Part shown: positions 55,135-64,000 of the stretch, in pieces
How positions within the stretch are numbered: position 1 is the first letter of the stretch
Layout: every line of letters starts with the position of its first letter
Assembly: GCF_017743865.1 (NCBI RefSeq)
Contig: NZ_JAGHRJ010000008.1
Location: 1 to 64,000 of the forward strand
Reading direction: 5' to 3'
Origin: Labrenzia sp. R4_2
GTDB lineage: Bacteria; Pseudomonadota; Alphaproteobacteria; Rhizobiales; Stappiaceae
DNA length: 64,000 nucleotides
Made by a program: the position numbers and the translations under genes
Notes under the pieces: model-generated
The model's database searches: none
What the model was told of the DNA's origin: nothing
What the model saw: the letters and a program-made list of their open reading frames with translations, nothing else

Positions 55135-56154
55135 ATGAGCGTCGTTTCTCCCGCAAATCCTTCTGAAGAAGATCTCGCTGCTGTTGCTGAAAGCGCCGAA
55201 CGGGCCGTTGAACGCATTTCAGAAGTCAAGGCCGATATCGCAAAGATTATCTTCGGTCAGGAAAACGTCGTTGAACAAACGCTCGTGACGATCCTCGCCG
55301 GCGGACATGGGCTGCTCGTCGGTGTGCCGGGTCTTGCGAAAACCAAACTGGTCGAAACGCTCGGAACTGTTCTGGGACTGGATGCCCGGCGGATCCAATT
55401 CACACCAGACCTGATGCCTTCAGATATCCTTGGCGCAGAAGTCATGGAACAAGATACCAGCGGCGGACGGTCTTTCAGATTTATTCCTGGCCCGGTCTTC
55501 TCACAGTTGCTCATGGCCGACGAAATCAACCGCGCCAGCCCGCGAACCCAATCAGCCCTTCTTCAGGCGATGCAGGAGTATCACGTCACGGTTGCGGGTC
55601 ATCCGCATGATCTCCCGCGCCCGTTTCATGTTCTTGCGACCCAAAACCCCTTGGAACAGGAAGGCACATATCCATTGCCGGAGGCCCAGCTCGACCGGTT
55701 CTTGATGCAGATTGATGTGCATTATCCGGATCTGGAAGCCGAGCGCCGCATTCTCCTAGAAACGACCGGAGCAGAACAGACCACGGCACATAGCGCGATC
55801 ACTGCCCAGGAGCTCATGGAATTCCAGCAACTCGTCCGCCGCATGCCGGTGGGTGAATCAGTGGTTGAAAGCATCTTGAAGCTTGTCCGCTCGGCCCGAC
55901 CGGGCGGCTCGGACGAAAATTCCGATCTCACGAAGCTGATTGCTTGGGGACCGGGCCCCCGCGCCAGCCAGGCCCTGATGTTGACCGTCCGGGCCCGCGC
56001 GCTCGTTGATGGCCGGCTGGCACCGTCGGTTGATGATGTTCTGGCTCTGGCAGAACCAATTCTGCAGCATCGGATGGCCCTCACCTTTGCTGCCCGGGCC
56101 GACGGGCATACCGTGAGGGACGTGATCCAGCGGGTGAAAGAAACAATCGCATAA
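55135..56154 (+). CDS. MoxR-family AAA+ ATPase
   Basis: MoxR ATPases act as chaperones for von Willebrand factor A proteins, folding or inserting metal into enzyme complexes. The 339-aa protein has Walker A GVPGLAKTKLVET, Walker B LLMADEINRASPRTQSALLQAMQE, the sensor segment FHVLATQNPLEQEGTYPLPEAQLDRFL and a C-terminal lid. It leads a four-gene run with DUF58, a BatA-like DUF4159 protein and a GATase-like membrane protein, all on the plus strand with gaps of 35, 3 and 8 bp. Confidence 0.94.
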   Translation: MSVVSPANPSEEDLAAVAESAERAVERISEVKADIAKIIFGQENVVEQTLVTILAGGHGLLVGVPGLAKTKLVETLGTVLGLDARRIQFTPDLMPSDILGAEVMEQDTSGGRSFRFIPGPVFSQLLMADEINRASPRTQSALLQAMQEYHVTVAGHPHDLPRPFHVLATQNPLEQEGTYPLPEAQLDRFLMQIDVHYPDLEAERRILLETTGAEQTTAHSAITAQELMEFQQLVRRMPVGESVVESILKLVRSARPGGSDENSDLTKLIAWGPGPRASQALMLTVRARALVDGRLAPSVDDVLALAEPILQHRMALTFAARADGHTVRDVIQRVKETIA

Positions 56155-56189
56155 CGCAAATTTCGAACGCGAGGGAGCCGCCCGAGATC

Positions 56190-57113
56190 ATGGCATCATC
56201 AACGGAGAGTGTGAAACTGGACCAGGAAAACTGGCCGAACATCATCGGCGACGCCCGGTCTGTCGCAGACGCGCTCCCTGACCTTCTTGTTGAGGCAAGC
56301 CATGTTGCGAGTTCCATCATCGCAGGATGGCATGGCCGGCGGAGAGCCGGACCCGGCGAGAGCTTCTGGCAATTCCGTCCCTTCAATATGGGAGAGCCGG
56401 CCAAACGCATTGACTGGCGCCGGTCTGCCCGGGACGACCATCTTTATGTCCGTGAACGAGAGTGGGAGGCAGCCCATACCGTCTGGCTTTGGGCCGATCT
56501 CTCCTCGTCCATGGAGTTTCAATCCCGGCTGTCTCAGGTGACTAAGCGGGATCGCTCTCTAGTCCTGATGCTAGCATTGGCGGATATGCTCGCAGAAACT
56601 GGTGAGCGCATTGGTTTGACCGGTGTGACACGTCCATTTTCAGATCGCAGAGCCGCTGAACGGCTTGCGGACGCCCTAACGCACTTGTCTAAGCCGGTTG
56701 CCTTGCCCGACCCGACTGGCGTCAAACGCTTTGCTGATGTTGTTCTGGTCTCCGATTTCCTGGATCCGCTTCAGGATATCGCTGCCTGGATCGCCCAAGT
56801 CGCCGGAACCGGTGCGCGTGGGCACATCGTTCAGGTTCTGGACCCGATAGAAGAAACCTTTCCGTTCGACGGCCGTGTTGAATTCAACGACCCGGAAGCC
56901 GGCATCCGATTAACTGCAGGCCGCGCCGAAACATGGCGGGAGGAATACCACAAACGGCTTGAAGCACATCGCGCTGAAATCCGCGACATGGCACGCCGCG
57001 CGGGGTGGACATACGTCTTGCATCACACAGACCATTCAGCCGCCGAGCCTTTGCTGGTCCTCCATAGCGCGCTTTCTGGCAACCTCGATACAATGCCGCG
57101 GGGGGGCGCCTGA
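56190..57113 (+). CDS. DUF58 domain-containing protein (VWA-like)
   Basis: The 307-aa protein has the DUF58 core (WQFRPFNMGEPAKRIDWRRSA, then DDHLYVREREWE) and a following VWA-like fold with the MIDAS start ADLSSSMEF (DxSxS). Family members are usual partners of MoxR and are thought to be its substrate or metal-bound adaptor. No TM helix is seen, so it is probably cytoplasmic. It is 35 bp from moxR and 3 bp from the next gene, with a GAGGGAG ribosome site. Confidence 0.9.
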   Translation: MASSTESVKLDQENWPNIIGDARSVADALPDLLVEASHVASSIIAGWHGRRRAGPGESFWQFRPFNMGEPAKRIDWRRSARDDHLYVREREWEAAHTVWLWADLSSSMEFQSRLSQVTKRDRSLVLMLALADMLAETGERIGLTGVTRPFSDRRAAERLADALTHLSKPVALPDPTGVKRFADVVLVSDFLDPLQDIAAWIAQVAGTGARGHIVQVLDPIEETFPFDGRVEFNDPEAGIRLTAGRAETWREEYHKRLEAHRAEIRDMARRAGWTYVLHHTDHSAAEPLLVLHSALSGNLDTMPRGGA

Positions 57114-57116
57114 TCC

Positions 57117-59936
57117 GTGTTTGCCGGTTTACCACTGACTTTTACCGCGCCGTGGGTTTTGACTGCACTGGCTCTGCTTCCCGTGATTTGGTGGCTGTTG
57201 CGCTTGACGCCCCCACGGCCGCAACAGATCGCGTTTCCGCCAACCCGGCTATTGCTGGACATTGATGAGCACGACGAAACACCGCAGCGCAGCCCATGGT
57301 GGCTGACCCTGCTGCGGTTGCTCTTGGCGGCAATCCTGATCTTTGCACTTGCCGGCCCTGTCTGGCGCGCGCAGGAACCAGTTGCGAGCCGGGATGGTGT
57401 TTTGTGGCTCTTGATCGACAACGGCTGGACCTCAGCGACCTCTTGGGAGGATCAGGTTCGAACCGCTGAAAACATTCTGACCGAGGCAGAGCAAAACGGA
57501 CAGCCGGTGATGTTTGCCGCCACCGCGGAAGGTCCAAACCAAAGCTTTGTTCCCGAAAGCCCGGCGGCAGCACTTGAAACTCTGCGTGCGCTCGAACCCC
57601 GCCCCTACCCGCCTCTGCGCAGTGAACTGGGCATTGGCCTCAGAAAGGCCGCACAGGACACACCTCCAGGTGCGGTCGTCTGGCTTTCAGATGGTACCGC
57701 CACCAATGATGCGTTCCTGGAAACTCTGGCGTCTTTGACAGAAGGCGTCCCGGTGACCGTGTTGACCGGCCTTCAAACACCGCTTGGGCTCAAAGGTCTG
57801 GCCAACGACACTGAAGCGTTGAGCGTCGATGTGGTCCGTCACCCTGAGAACACGACATCGGTCGTCAATGTGCGGGCTCTCGATCTGAAAGGCCTAGTGC
57901 TTGCGGAATCGACTGCGACGTTTGCCAGCGGTGATGTTGAGACCGAAGCCCGGTTCGAACTCCCAAGCGAGCTCCGCAATGACATCGCCCGTGTTGAAAT
58001 TGCAGGAGAACAAGCGGCCGGAGCCGTGCAACTTGTAGACGACAGCTGGCGCCGCCGAACCGTCGGTCTGATCTCTGGACAATCAGGCGACCTTGATCAA
58101 CCGCTTCTCTCACCTCTTTATTATCTCGAGCGGGCACTCGCTCCATTTTCCGACATCCGCCGACCGCGGGACAGCGATATTGCAGCCGCAGTGCCGTCAC
58201 TGATTGACCAGGGAATTTCCGTCCTGATCCTCGCGGATGTTGGCAGACTTCCAGACACCACGGCGGTCGAACTTGGCGAGTGGGTCCAAAGCGGAGGCAC
58301 TCTTGTCCGGTTCGCAGGCCCCAGAACAGCAGGCGGCACGGACGAGCTGATCCCTGTCCGCCTCAGATCTGGAGACCGGTCACTCGGCGGATCACTCTCC
58401 TGGAAGCAACCTCAGCATTTGGCGCCTTTTCCGGATGCCTCTCCGTTTTCTGGTTTGAAGATCCCCGCTGAGGTGACGGTAAACCGACAGGTGCTCGCAG
58501 AACCAACGTCAGATCTGCCGAAACGCACCTGGGCAATGCTGGAAGACGGCACACCGTTGGTCACCGCAGCGCAATCTGGCGACGGCAGTATCGTGCTCTT
58601 CCATGTGACAGCAGATTCATCCTGGTCCAACCTGCCACTCTCCGGCGTCTTCCTGAACATGTTGCGGCGCATATTGTCAGTTTCCAATGTAGCTCAAGCA
58701 TCAGAGACAGCCGAGGATGGGCAACCGGCCCGCAGCGTTCTGCCGCCTCTGCGGCTACTCGACGGCTATGGCCGCTTCGGCGCGCCCCCTGTCGATGTGA
58801 CACCGGTGAGCGCCGCGAATTTCCGGGAAGCCTCTGCCAGCCGCCGCACCCCGCCGGGTCTTTATGGCAGCGAAGATGGTTTCCGGGCCCTCAATCTGAT
58901 GCGCGCTGAGAATACACTGCACCCCCTCAACATCGAGGCGCTAGGACCTGACGCGGAAACAGCTCCTTATCCTGCAACGGATCCACTGGACTTGAGAGCG
59001 ATCTTCTTCACTTTGGCCTTTTTGCTGATCATTGCGGACGCCATTGCCGTGTTTGTGCTTGCGGGCGGTCTGAACCGTCTGCGGCTAAAAACCCGGATGG
59101 CAAGTGCCATCGGTGCGGCAGCGTTGGCAACAGCGCTCCTGAGCACGGCCGGTGTTCCAGACGCATATGCGCAATCTTCGTCTGATGACTTGAGAGCATT
59201 GGAATCCACCCTCGAAACCCGGCTGGCCTATGTTCTGACAGGTGTCCCAGAGGTTGATGATGCAAGTGCCGCCGGTCTTGCCGGCCTGACGCAGTTTTTA
59301 TCCGAACGCACCGCACTGGAACCCGGCGCTCCGGTCGCCATCGACATTGCGCGTGACGAGCTGGCCTTCTACTCGCTGCTTTACTGGCCGATAGATCCTT
59401 CGGCCGACAAACCGAGTGACCAAACGATTGCCCGGATCGACACGTTCATGCGGAACGGCGGTACGATCCTGTTCGACACACGGGATCATATCAACGCGTC
59501 GACAACCGGTTTCGGATCGACACCTGCAACTTTGAAATTGCGCGAGATCCTGGAAGATCTCGATGTTCCTCCATTGGAACCTGTCCCGCCGGATCACGTG
59601 CTCACGAAAGCGTTCTATCTGCTCGACACATTCCCGGGCCGTTATTCCACCAGCCCGTTGTGGGTGGAAAGTCTTGATGAAGCGACTGCCCGCGGTGATC
59701 GCCCGGTTCGGGCGGGAGACGGCGTTTCTCCGCTGATGATTACAGGGAATGATTTCGCATCGGCTTGGGCGATCACGCCAACGGGCGAGTTCATGTTCCC
59801 GACAGTGCCAAACAACCCGATCCAGCGCGACTATGCGTTCCGTGCGGGCGTTAACATCGTGATGTACAGCCTCACCGGAAACTACAAGGCTGACCAGGTT
59901 CATATTCCAGCTCTGCTGGAACGGCTCGGGCAATAG
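57117..59936 (+). CDS. BatA N-terminal / DUF4159 membrane protein
   Basis: The 939-aa protein starts with the BatA-type N-terminus (APWVLTALALLPVIWWLLRLTPPRPQQIAFPPTRLLLD and a second TM, LLRLLLAAILIFALAGPVWR), has a large VWA-like region (VVWLSDGTATNDAFLETLAS), two TM helices near 640-690 and a final DUF4159 domain (IDTFMRNGGTILFDTRD, PVRAGDGVSPLMITGNDFA). It is anchored in the inner membrane with big soluble parts. GTG start; 3 bp after DUF58. Role unknown, but the MoxR context implies assembly or quality control (inference). Confidence 0.9.
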   Translation: MFAGLPLTFTAPWVLTALALLPVIWWLLRLTPPRPQQIAFPPTRLLLDIDEHDETPQRSPWWLTLLRLLLAAILIFALAGPVWRAQEPVASRDGVLWLLIDNGWTSATSWEDQVRTAENILTEAEQNGQPVMFAATAEGPNQSFVPESPAAALETLRALEPRPYPPLRSELGIGLRKAAQDTPPGAVVWLSDGTATNDAFLETLASLTEGVPVTVLTGLQTPLGLKGLANDTEALSVDVVRHPENTTSVVNVRALDLKGLVLAESTATFASGDVETEARFELPSELRNDIARVEIAGEQAAGAVQLVDDSWRRRTVGLISGQSGDLDQPLLSPLYYLERALAPFSDIRRPRDSDIAAAVPSLIDQGISVLILADVGRLPDTTAVELGEWVQSGGTLVRFAGPRTAGGTDELIPVRLRSGDRSLGGSLSWKQPQHLAPFPDASPFSGLKIPAEVTVNRQVLAEPTSDLPKRTWAMLEDGTPLVTAAQSGDGSIVLFHVTADSSWSNLPLSGVFLNMLRRILSVSNVAQASETAEDGQPARSVLPPLRLLDGYGRFGAPPVDVTPVSAANFREASASRRTPPGLYGSEDGFRALNLMRAENTLHPLNIEALGPDAETAPYPATDPLDLRAIFFTLAFLLIIADAIAVFVLAGGLNRLRLKTRMASAIGAAALATALLSTAGVPDAYAQSSSDDLRALESTLETRLAYVLTGVPEVDDASAAGLAGLTQFLSERTALEPGAPVAIDIARDELAFYSLLYWPIDPSADKPSDQTIARIDTFMRNGGTILFDTRDHINASTTGFGSTPATLKLREILEDLDVPPLEPVPPDHVLTKAFYLLDTFPGRYSTSPLWVESLDEATARGDRPVRAGDGVSPLMITGNDFASAWAITPTGEFMFPTVPNNPIQRDYAFRAGVNIVMYSLTGNYKADQVHIPALLERLGQ

Positions 59937-59944
59937 GAGGTTTG

Positions 59945-62020
59945 ATGGACTGGTCTATTTCATTCGACCCGCTTGTGCCGCAATGGGTTCTGATATCCGC
60001 CGGCGCGATTGCTGTCGTGGTTGCGGTCCTTCTCGGCATCATCAACTTGCGCGGCTGGGTGCTGCGGGCCCTGGCGATGGCGTTGCTCGTGCTTGCACTC
60101 GCCAACCCAGCTGTGGAACGCGAAGACAGAGAACCATTGTCCAGTGTCGTGGCACTTGTGGTCGACAAGAGCCAAAGCCAACGGCTTGCTGACCGAGAAG
60201 AAACGACCACCGCAGCAGCTGAGGAAATACAGTCACGCATTGCAGAGCTGGAGGGGTTTGATCTCCGGCTGCTCGAAGCGCGAAACTCAGGCTCAGGGGA
60301 CGGTACGGAAGTCTTCCAGACCCTTGCAAACGGGCTTGCAGATGTTCCGCCTGAAAGGGTTGGTGGTGCAATCATCATCACCGACGGACAGATCCACGAT
60401 ATCCCGGAAAACGCAGAAGCGCTCGGCTTCGATGCCCCTGTTCACGGCCTCATCACCGGGACTGCGGATGAACGCGACCGCCGGATCGTTCTGGATACGG
60501 CTCCGCGCTTCGGCCTGGTCGGTTCTGAACAAACCATCAGCCTCACGGTGGTCGATCAAGGTTTGGGAACCGGCCCCGGAGATCAGGTGAACCTGACAAT
60601 CAAACGGGACGGTGATGTCGTAACCCTGCGCACCGCGCGGACCGGGGAGAAGATCGACATCCCGGTAGAGATCGCCCATGGCGGCGATAACATCTTCGAA
60701 ATCGAGGCAGAGGCACTGCCCGGCGAACTTACGACGTTGAACAATCGGGCTGTCGTCACCGTGGACGGTATCCGCGAGAACTTGAGGGTGCTGCTGGTGT
60801 CCGGGTCTCCGCATGCTGGAGAACGCACCTGGCGGAACCTTCTGAAATCCGATGCATCCGTTGATCTCGTTCATTTCACCATTTTGCGCCCGCCTGAAAA
60901 GCAGGACGGCACACCGATCAACCAGCTGTCCCTGATCGCCTTTCCGACCCGGGAGCTATTTTCGGTCAAGATCGATGAGTTCGATCTGATCATCTTCGAC
61001 CGCTATGTCCGGCGTGGCGTGTTGCCGATGCTCTATTTCGACAACATCACGCGGTATGTGCGCGACGGCGGCGCCGTCCTGTTGGCCGGTGGTCCTGATT
61101 ACGCAGAAGGCGGCAGCCTTTATAGAACGCCACTTGCCCCCATTCTTCCGGCCCGTCCGACTGGAGCCATTTTGGAAGAGCCCTTTTACGCAACCCTTGC
61201 CAACCTCGGCGAGCGGCATCCAGTCACCCGGGGCTTGCCGGGCGCCGAACAAGATCCTCCGGGGTGGAGCCGCTGGTTCCGGGTGGTCGATACCGAGTTG
61301 GACGGCGGCCAGACCTTGATGTCCGGCCCAAGCGAAACGCCGCTTCTGGTTTTGAACCGCGAAGGCGAAGGCCGCGTTGCCATGTTGCTTTCAGACCATG
61401 TTTGGCTGTGGGCGCGCGGCTTTGAGGGCGGCGGCCCGCACGTGCCACTGCTGAGGCGCCTTGCCCATTGGCTGATGCAAGAACCGGATCTTGAAGAAGA
61501 AGCACTCAATGTGTCCCTGCGCGGCTCTGAACTGATTGTCGAACGGCAAACACTCGGGGAAACGGTCAATGAGGTGACCGTCGTCTCGCCGACAGGCGAC
61601 AGCGTTGACCTCACCATGACAGAGCAAGAGCCTGGCTTGTGGCGCGGCTCCTCCCCCGTAACGGAAACTGGTCTCTTCTCCGTCACCGATGGTGAGATGA
61701 ATGCCCTTATTCACGTTGGCCCGCAAAACCCGAGGGAGTACACCAACGTTCTGTCTGATACCGAAGTGCTGTCACCAGTGGCCGATGCGACAGGCGGAGC
61801 GGTTCAACGGCTGAGGGATGTGGGCGGTGACCTTGATCTCCCCCGCGTAATCTCCATGCGCCAGTCGGCAAGTTACGAAGGTAACGGCTGGGTCGGCCTC
61901 AAACAAACAGAAGCCAGTCTGTTGAATGGTGTCGACCGGTTCCCGCTCCTCATCGGACTGCTTGGTCTCGCCATCCTTCTGGGCGCCGTCTCTGCAACTT
62001 GGTACCGGGAAGGCCGCTAG
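59945..62020 (+). CDS. Membrane protein with degenerate VWA and GATase-like domains
   Basis: The 691-aa protein has two TM helices at the start (about 14-55), a segment ALVVDKSQSQ that keeps DxSxS of a VWA MIDAS, an Ig-like middle region, and a glutamine-amidotransferase-like fold (LRVLLVSGSPHAGERTWRN, YVRDGGAVLLAGGPDYAEGG) without the catalytic Cys in a nucleophile elbow. A last TM (FPLLIGLLGLAILLGAVSATWY) ends it. AGGAGG lies just before the ATG. It closes the MoxR cluster. Confidence 0.82.
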   Translation: MDWSISFDPLVPQWVLISAGAIAVVVAVLLGIINLRGWVLRALAMALLVLALANPAVEREDREPLSSVVALVVDKSQSQRLADREETTTAAAEEIQSRIAELEGFDLRLLEARNSGSGDGTEVFQTLANGLADVPPERVGGAIIITDGQIHDIPENAEALGFDAPVHGLITGTADERDRRIVLDTAPRFGLVGSEQTISLTVVDQGLGTGPGDQVNLTIKRDGDVVTLRTARTGEKIDIPVEIAHGGDNIFEIEAEALPGELTTLNNRAVVTVDGIRENLRVLLVSGSPHAGERTWRNLLKSDASVDLVHFTILRPPEKQDGTPINQLSLIAFPTRELFSVKIDEFDLIIFDRYVRRGVLPMLYFDNITRYVRDGGAVLLAGGPDYAEGGSLYRTPLAPILPARPTGAILEEPFYATLANLGERHPVTRGLPGAEQDPPGWSRWFRVVDTELDGGQTLMSGPSETPLLVLNREGEGRVAMLLSDHVWLWARGFEGGGPHVPLLRRLAHWLMQEPDLEEEALNVSLRGSELIVERQTLGETVNEVTVVSPTGDSVDLTMTEQEPGLWRGSSPVTETGLFSVTDGEMNALIHVGPQNPREYTNVLSDTEVLSPVADATGGAVQRLRDVGGDLDLPRVISMRQSASYEGNGWVGLKQTEASLLNGVDRFPLLIGLLGLAILLGAVSATWYREGR

Positions 62021-62119
62021 AGCGTTTCTGAGCAAATCGACACAGGTTTCACGGCCGGAAATGCGTCAACAATTACTGCTTTGAGCACGTTAAGCGATGA
62101 TGCTTGTTCGCGACGTACT

Positions 62120-62617
62120 CTATGCAGCCTTGCCCTGAACTGCGCCGGTCGGCAGCGCCCCATCCTGCAAGCGTGCAATCAAGAGCCTTTGCGGGTCGAC
62201 CGGGCCAGGTAAGGTAATGCTGCCGAAAGGCACCTGTTCAAAGCCGAATGGGCTGTAATAAGGCGCATCCCCAACCAGCAACACGTACTCGTCTCCGGCC
62301 GCCTTTGCAGCCTCAAGGGCTGTCCACATCAGCGCCTTGCCCAAACCGCGGTTCTTAAAATCCGGAGAGACCGTCAACGGCCCTAAAAGCAGCGCGTCGG
62401 TCTCACCGATCGTGATGGGGCTCAAACGGACAGACCCTGCAATCCTGGATCCGGACAGGCCGACAAAGGCTATATCTTGCCTGTGAGGGACGTTCTCACG
62501 GATCCTAAAAGCGGTCCGTGCAAAGCGGCCAGGCCCGAAAGCTTCTGCTTGCAGGTCTTCAATTGCGGTGTCGTCGGTGGCGTCTTCGAGACGAATGACC
62601 CAAGAGGTCTGTTTCAT
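62120..62617 (-). CDS. GNAT-family N-acetyltransferase (YhbS-like)
   Basis: The 165-aa protein has the GNAT core IAGSVRLSPITIGETDALLLGPLTVSP followed by the acetyl-CoA loop FKNRGLGKALMWTALEAAKAAG (R-G-L-G-K) and VLLVGDAPYYSPFGFEQVPFG. The PYYSPFGF end is typical of YhbS-type acetyltransferases. I chose the ATG at 62617 over a TTG at 62638. The acceptor is unknown. It converges on the MoxR cluster and is divergent from the GST-like gene. Confidence 0.88.
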   Translation of the reverse strand: MKQTSWVIRLEDATDDTAIEDLQAEAFGPGRFARTAFRIRENVPHRQDIAFVGLSGSRIAGSVRLSPITIGETDALLLGPLTVSPDFKNRGLGKALMWTALEAAKAAGDEYVLLVGDAPYYSPFGFEQVPFGSITLPGPVDPQRLLIARLQDGALPTGAVQGKAA

Positions 62618-62995
62618 GGGATTGGTTCCAGCTGGCAAAATGTGGCTATTGCGCGCCTGCCGGTATCCCTGTTTGTCGGAGTTATCGGGAATAGGTCAGC
62701 CGCGACGATGCAGACGAGAGTTTCCTCGTCGGCTGGTTCGTCGTCGGAGCATGTGACCTGTGCTCATCAATCCCGAAGTTCCTTACGCGCTGCGCGGATG
62801 GGATCCGCTCGCGGTTTCAAACAGAAGCTAGCGCGTACCACGCATGGCTCCTGCCGGTCCAGAACTTTTTGACGGGATAGACTACGTTTTTGCGAACATC
62901 CAATTGTTCACCGGAGAGGGACAGTCCATTCAGTTGATTGAAATTCATCATCACTGCACAACCTATATCGCAGAACAAACTCCAAGGAGACCGGT
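62618..62995. other. Intergenic region between the GNAT and GST-like genes
   Basis: This 378-bp divergent region holds the promoters of both flanking genes. I see no supported gene. The GST-like start at 62996 has AAGGAGA at 62984-62990. TTGATT or TTGAAA hexamers near 62934-62943 and TATATC at 62964-62969 are too far apart (20-24 bp) for a sure sigma-70 promoter. Confidence 0.45.
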
Positions 62996-63970
62996 ATGGG
63001 AACGCTCGTCGACGGCGTGTGGCACGATCAGTGGTATGACACCAAATCAACAGGCGGGCGGTTCGTGCGCAAGGACGCCGCATTCCGGAATTTCATCACG
63101 AAAGACGGGAGCCCCGGCCCAACGGGCGACGGCGGTTTCAAGGCAGAAGCTGGACGGTATCATCTGTTTGTCTCCTATGCATGCCCGTGGGCGCACCGGA
63201 CCTTGATCTTCCGGACCCTGAAAGGCCTGAACGACTACATTTCCGTTTCCGCCGTCCAACCACTCATGTTGGAAAACGGTTGGGAGTTTGAAGAAGCAGA
63301 GCCGCTCACCGGCGCGAACTACGCATGGCAGGTCTACGTCAGGGCAGACCCGACCTATTCAGGCCGGGCCACCGTTCCGATCCTTTGGGACAAGCAGCAA
63401 CAGACCATTGTCAGCAACGAGTCGGCGGAAATGATTCGGATGTTCAACACCGAGTTCGATCACCTGACCGGTTCAACGATCGACTATTATCCGCAAACCC
63501 TGCGCCCTGAGATCGACGCGGTCAACGAGCGCATCTACCACACGGTAAACAACGGCGTTTACAAATCCGGCTTTGCCACAACACAAGAGGCATACGAGGA
63601 AGCTGTAACATCGCTTTTCGAAACGCTGGACGATCTGGAGGTCTGCCTGTCAAAACAGCGCTATCTTGCAGGTGAGGTCCTGACTGAAGCCGATTGGCGC
63701 CTGTTTACAACGCTTGTGCGCTTTGACCCGGTTTACGTGACGCATTTCAAGTGCAACATCCGCCGGATTGCCGATTACCCCAACCTCTTCAATTACTTGC
63801 TGGAACTCTATCAGCATCCAGGCGTTGCCGAGACGGTCGATATGGCGACCATCAAACAGCACTATTTCGGCTCGCACGAAACGATCAACCCGCACCGGAT
63901 TGTACCGGTTGGGCCGGATCTCGATTTCCTGGCACCGCATGACAGGGACCGGTTCAAGGCGGCAGCTTAA
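62996..63970 (+). CDS. Glutathionyl-hydroquinone reductase (GST superfamily, YqjG/EcM4 type)
   Basis: The 324-aa Xi-class GST reduces glutathionyl-hydroquinones to hydroquinones with glutathione. It has the catalytic site SYACPWAHRTLIFRTLKGL (Cys in CPWA), VPILWDKQQQTIVSNESAEMIRMFN (thioredoxin-fold cis-Pro and Glu-Ser) and the C-terminal helical domain with FKCNIRRIADYPNLFNYLLELYQHPGVAETV. Length is typical. The gene likely protects against quinone stress. It ends 30 bp before the window edge. Confidence 0.93.
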   Translation: MGTLVDGVWHDQWYDTKSTGGRFVRKDAAFRNFITKDGSPGPTGDGGFKAEAGRYHLFVSYACPWAHRTLIFRTLKGLNDYISVSAVQPLMLENGWEFEEAEPLTGANYAWQVYVRADPTYSGRATVPILWDKQQQTIVSNESAEMIRMFNTEFDHLTGSTIDYYPQTLRPEIDAVNERIYHTVNNGVYKSGFATTQEAYEEAVTSLFETLDDLEVCLSKQRYLAGEVLTEADWRLFTTLVRFDPVYVTHFKCNIRRIADYPNLFNYLLELYQHPGVAETVDMATIKQHYFGSHETINPHRIVPVGPDLDFLAPHDRDRFKAAA

Positions 63971-64000
63971 CTGAAGATCAGCTCAACGAGCATTTGCTGC

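Noticed and set aside
1-64000. CRISPR array, defence system, prophage or integrative element
   Set aside because: No regular short repeats, integrase, phage structural or restriction genes were seen; genes are mostly housekeeping and regulation in a uniform style.

Overview
The window reads as a chromosomal segment of an alphaproteobacterium. The uvrC, pgsA, moaD, moaE order, separate petA-petB-petC genes, the MoxR/DUF58/DUF4159 cluster, a HlyU-family protein and DUF6111/DUF1285 proteins all fit the Hyphomicrobiales, and a marine Stappiaceae relative (Roseibium/Labrenzia type) is my best guess. That placement is inference from protein content; no 16S rRNA gene is present. The region is densely coding with a uniform style. 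I see no tRNA or rRNA genes, CRISPR array, prophage or defence island. The only mobile-element trace is an IS110-family transposase C-terminus at the left edge.

Layout. 1-300: IS110 remnant and terminator. 0.3-8.6 kb (minus): Bcr/CflA efflux pump, moaE, moaD, pgsA, HlyU-family protein, thymidine kinase, membrane-anchored EEP phosphatase/nuclease, uvrC and a Ca2+/Na+ antiporter. 8.9-13.5 kb: outer-membrane beta-barrel protein, ilvE, and a MarR / response regulator / histidine kinase set resembling PetP-PetR. 13.5-16.7 kb (minus): csaA, TetR, proC, YbjN-like protein, ubiK. 16.9-21.5 kb (plus): lgt, MidA-like methyltransferase, pgeF, a lipoprotein, prs. 21.6-26.5 kb: a His-rich periplasmic protein divergent from a Cys-cluster MarR regulator across a 12-bp perfect inverted repeat, a MOSC protein, a chemoreceptor and a secreted sensor-like protein. 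26.8-31.5 kb (plus): rplY, pth, RNase T2, ychF, FAH-family protein. 31.6-37.2 kb: a 53-aa protein with its own terminator, SLC13 permease, MHS symporter, a small secreted protein, tandem MaoC proteins, GNAT. 37.3-42.3 kb (minus): petA-petB-petC, then mtnP-apt-bluB. 42.6-49.2 kb (minus): two paralogous ABC exporters around a small membrane protein, a chemoreceptor and a DUF2177 protein. 49.4-54.9 kb: trmL, hemF, an HD-GYP protein, cca, DUF6111, Nudix, DUF1285. 55.1-62.0 kb (plus): moxR, DUF58, BatA/DUF4159, and a GATase-like membrane protein. The window ends with a GNAT protein and a glutathionyl-hydroquinone reductase.

How genes work together. MtnP releases adenine from methylthioadenosine and Apt salvages it to AMP with PRPP, which Prs makes. 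The PetP/PetR-like regulators may control respiratory genes such as the bc1 operon in the same window. Lgt, the predicted lipoprotein and PgeF concern the envelope. RplY, Pth and YchF form a translation block. The MoxR/DUF58/DUF4159 cluster looks like a chaperone-like AAA+ plus von Willebrand-type membrane system of unknown role.

I found no clear-cut new system. The best leads are the MarR/His-rich pair with its operator-like repeat, the secreted sensor protein beside a chemoreceptor, the HD-GYP protein with a degenerate receiver-like N-terminus, the four-gene MoxR cluster and the 53-aa protein.
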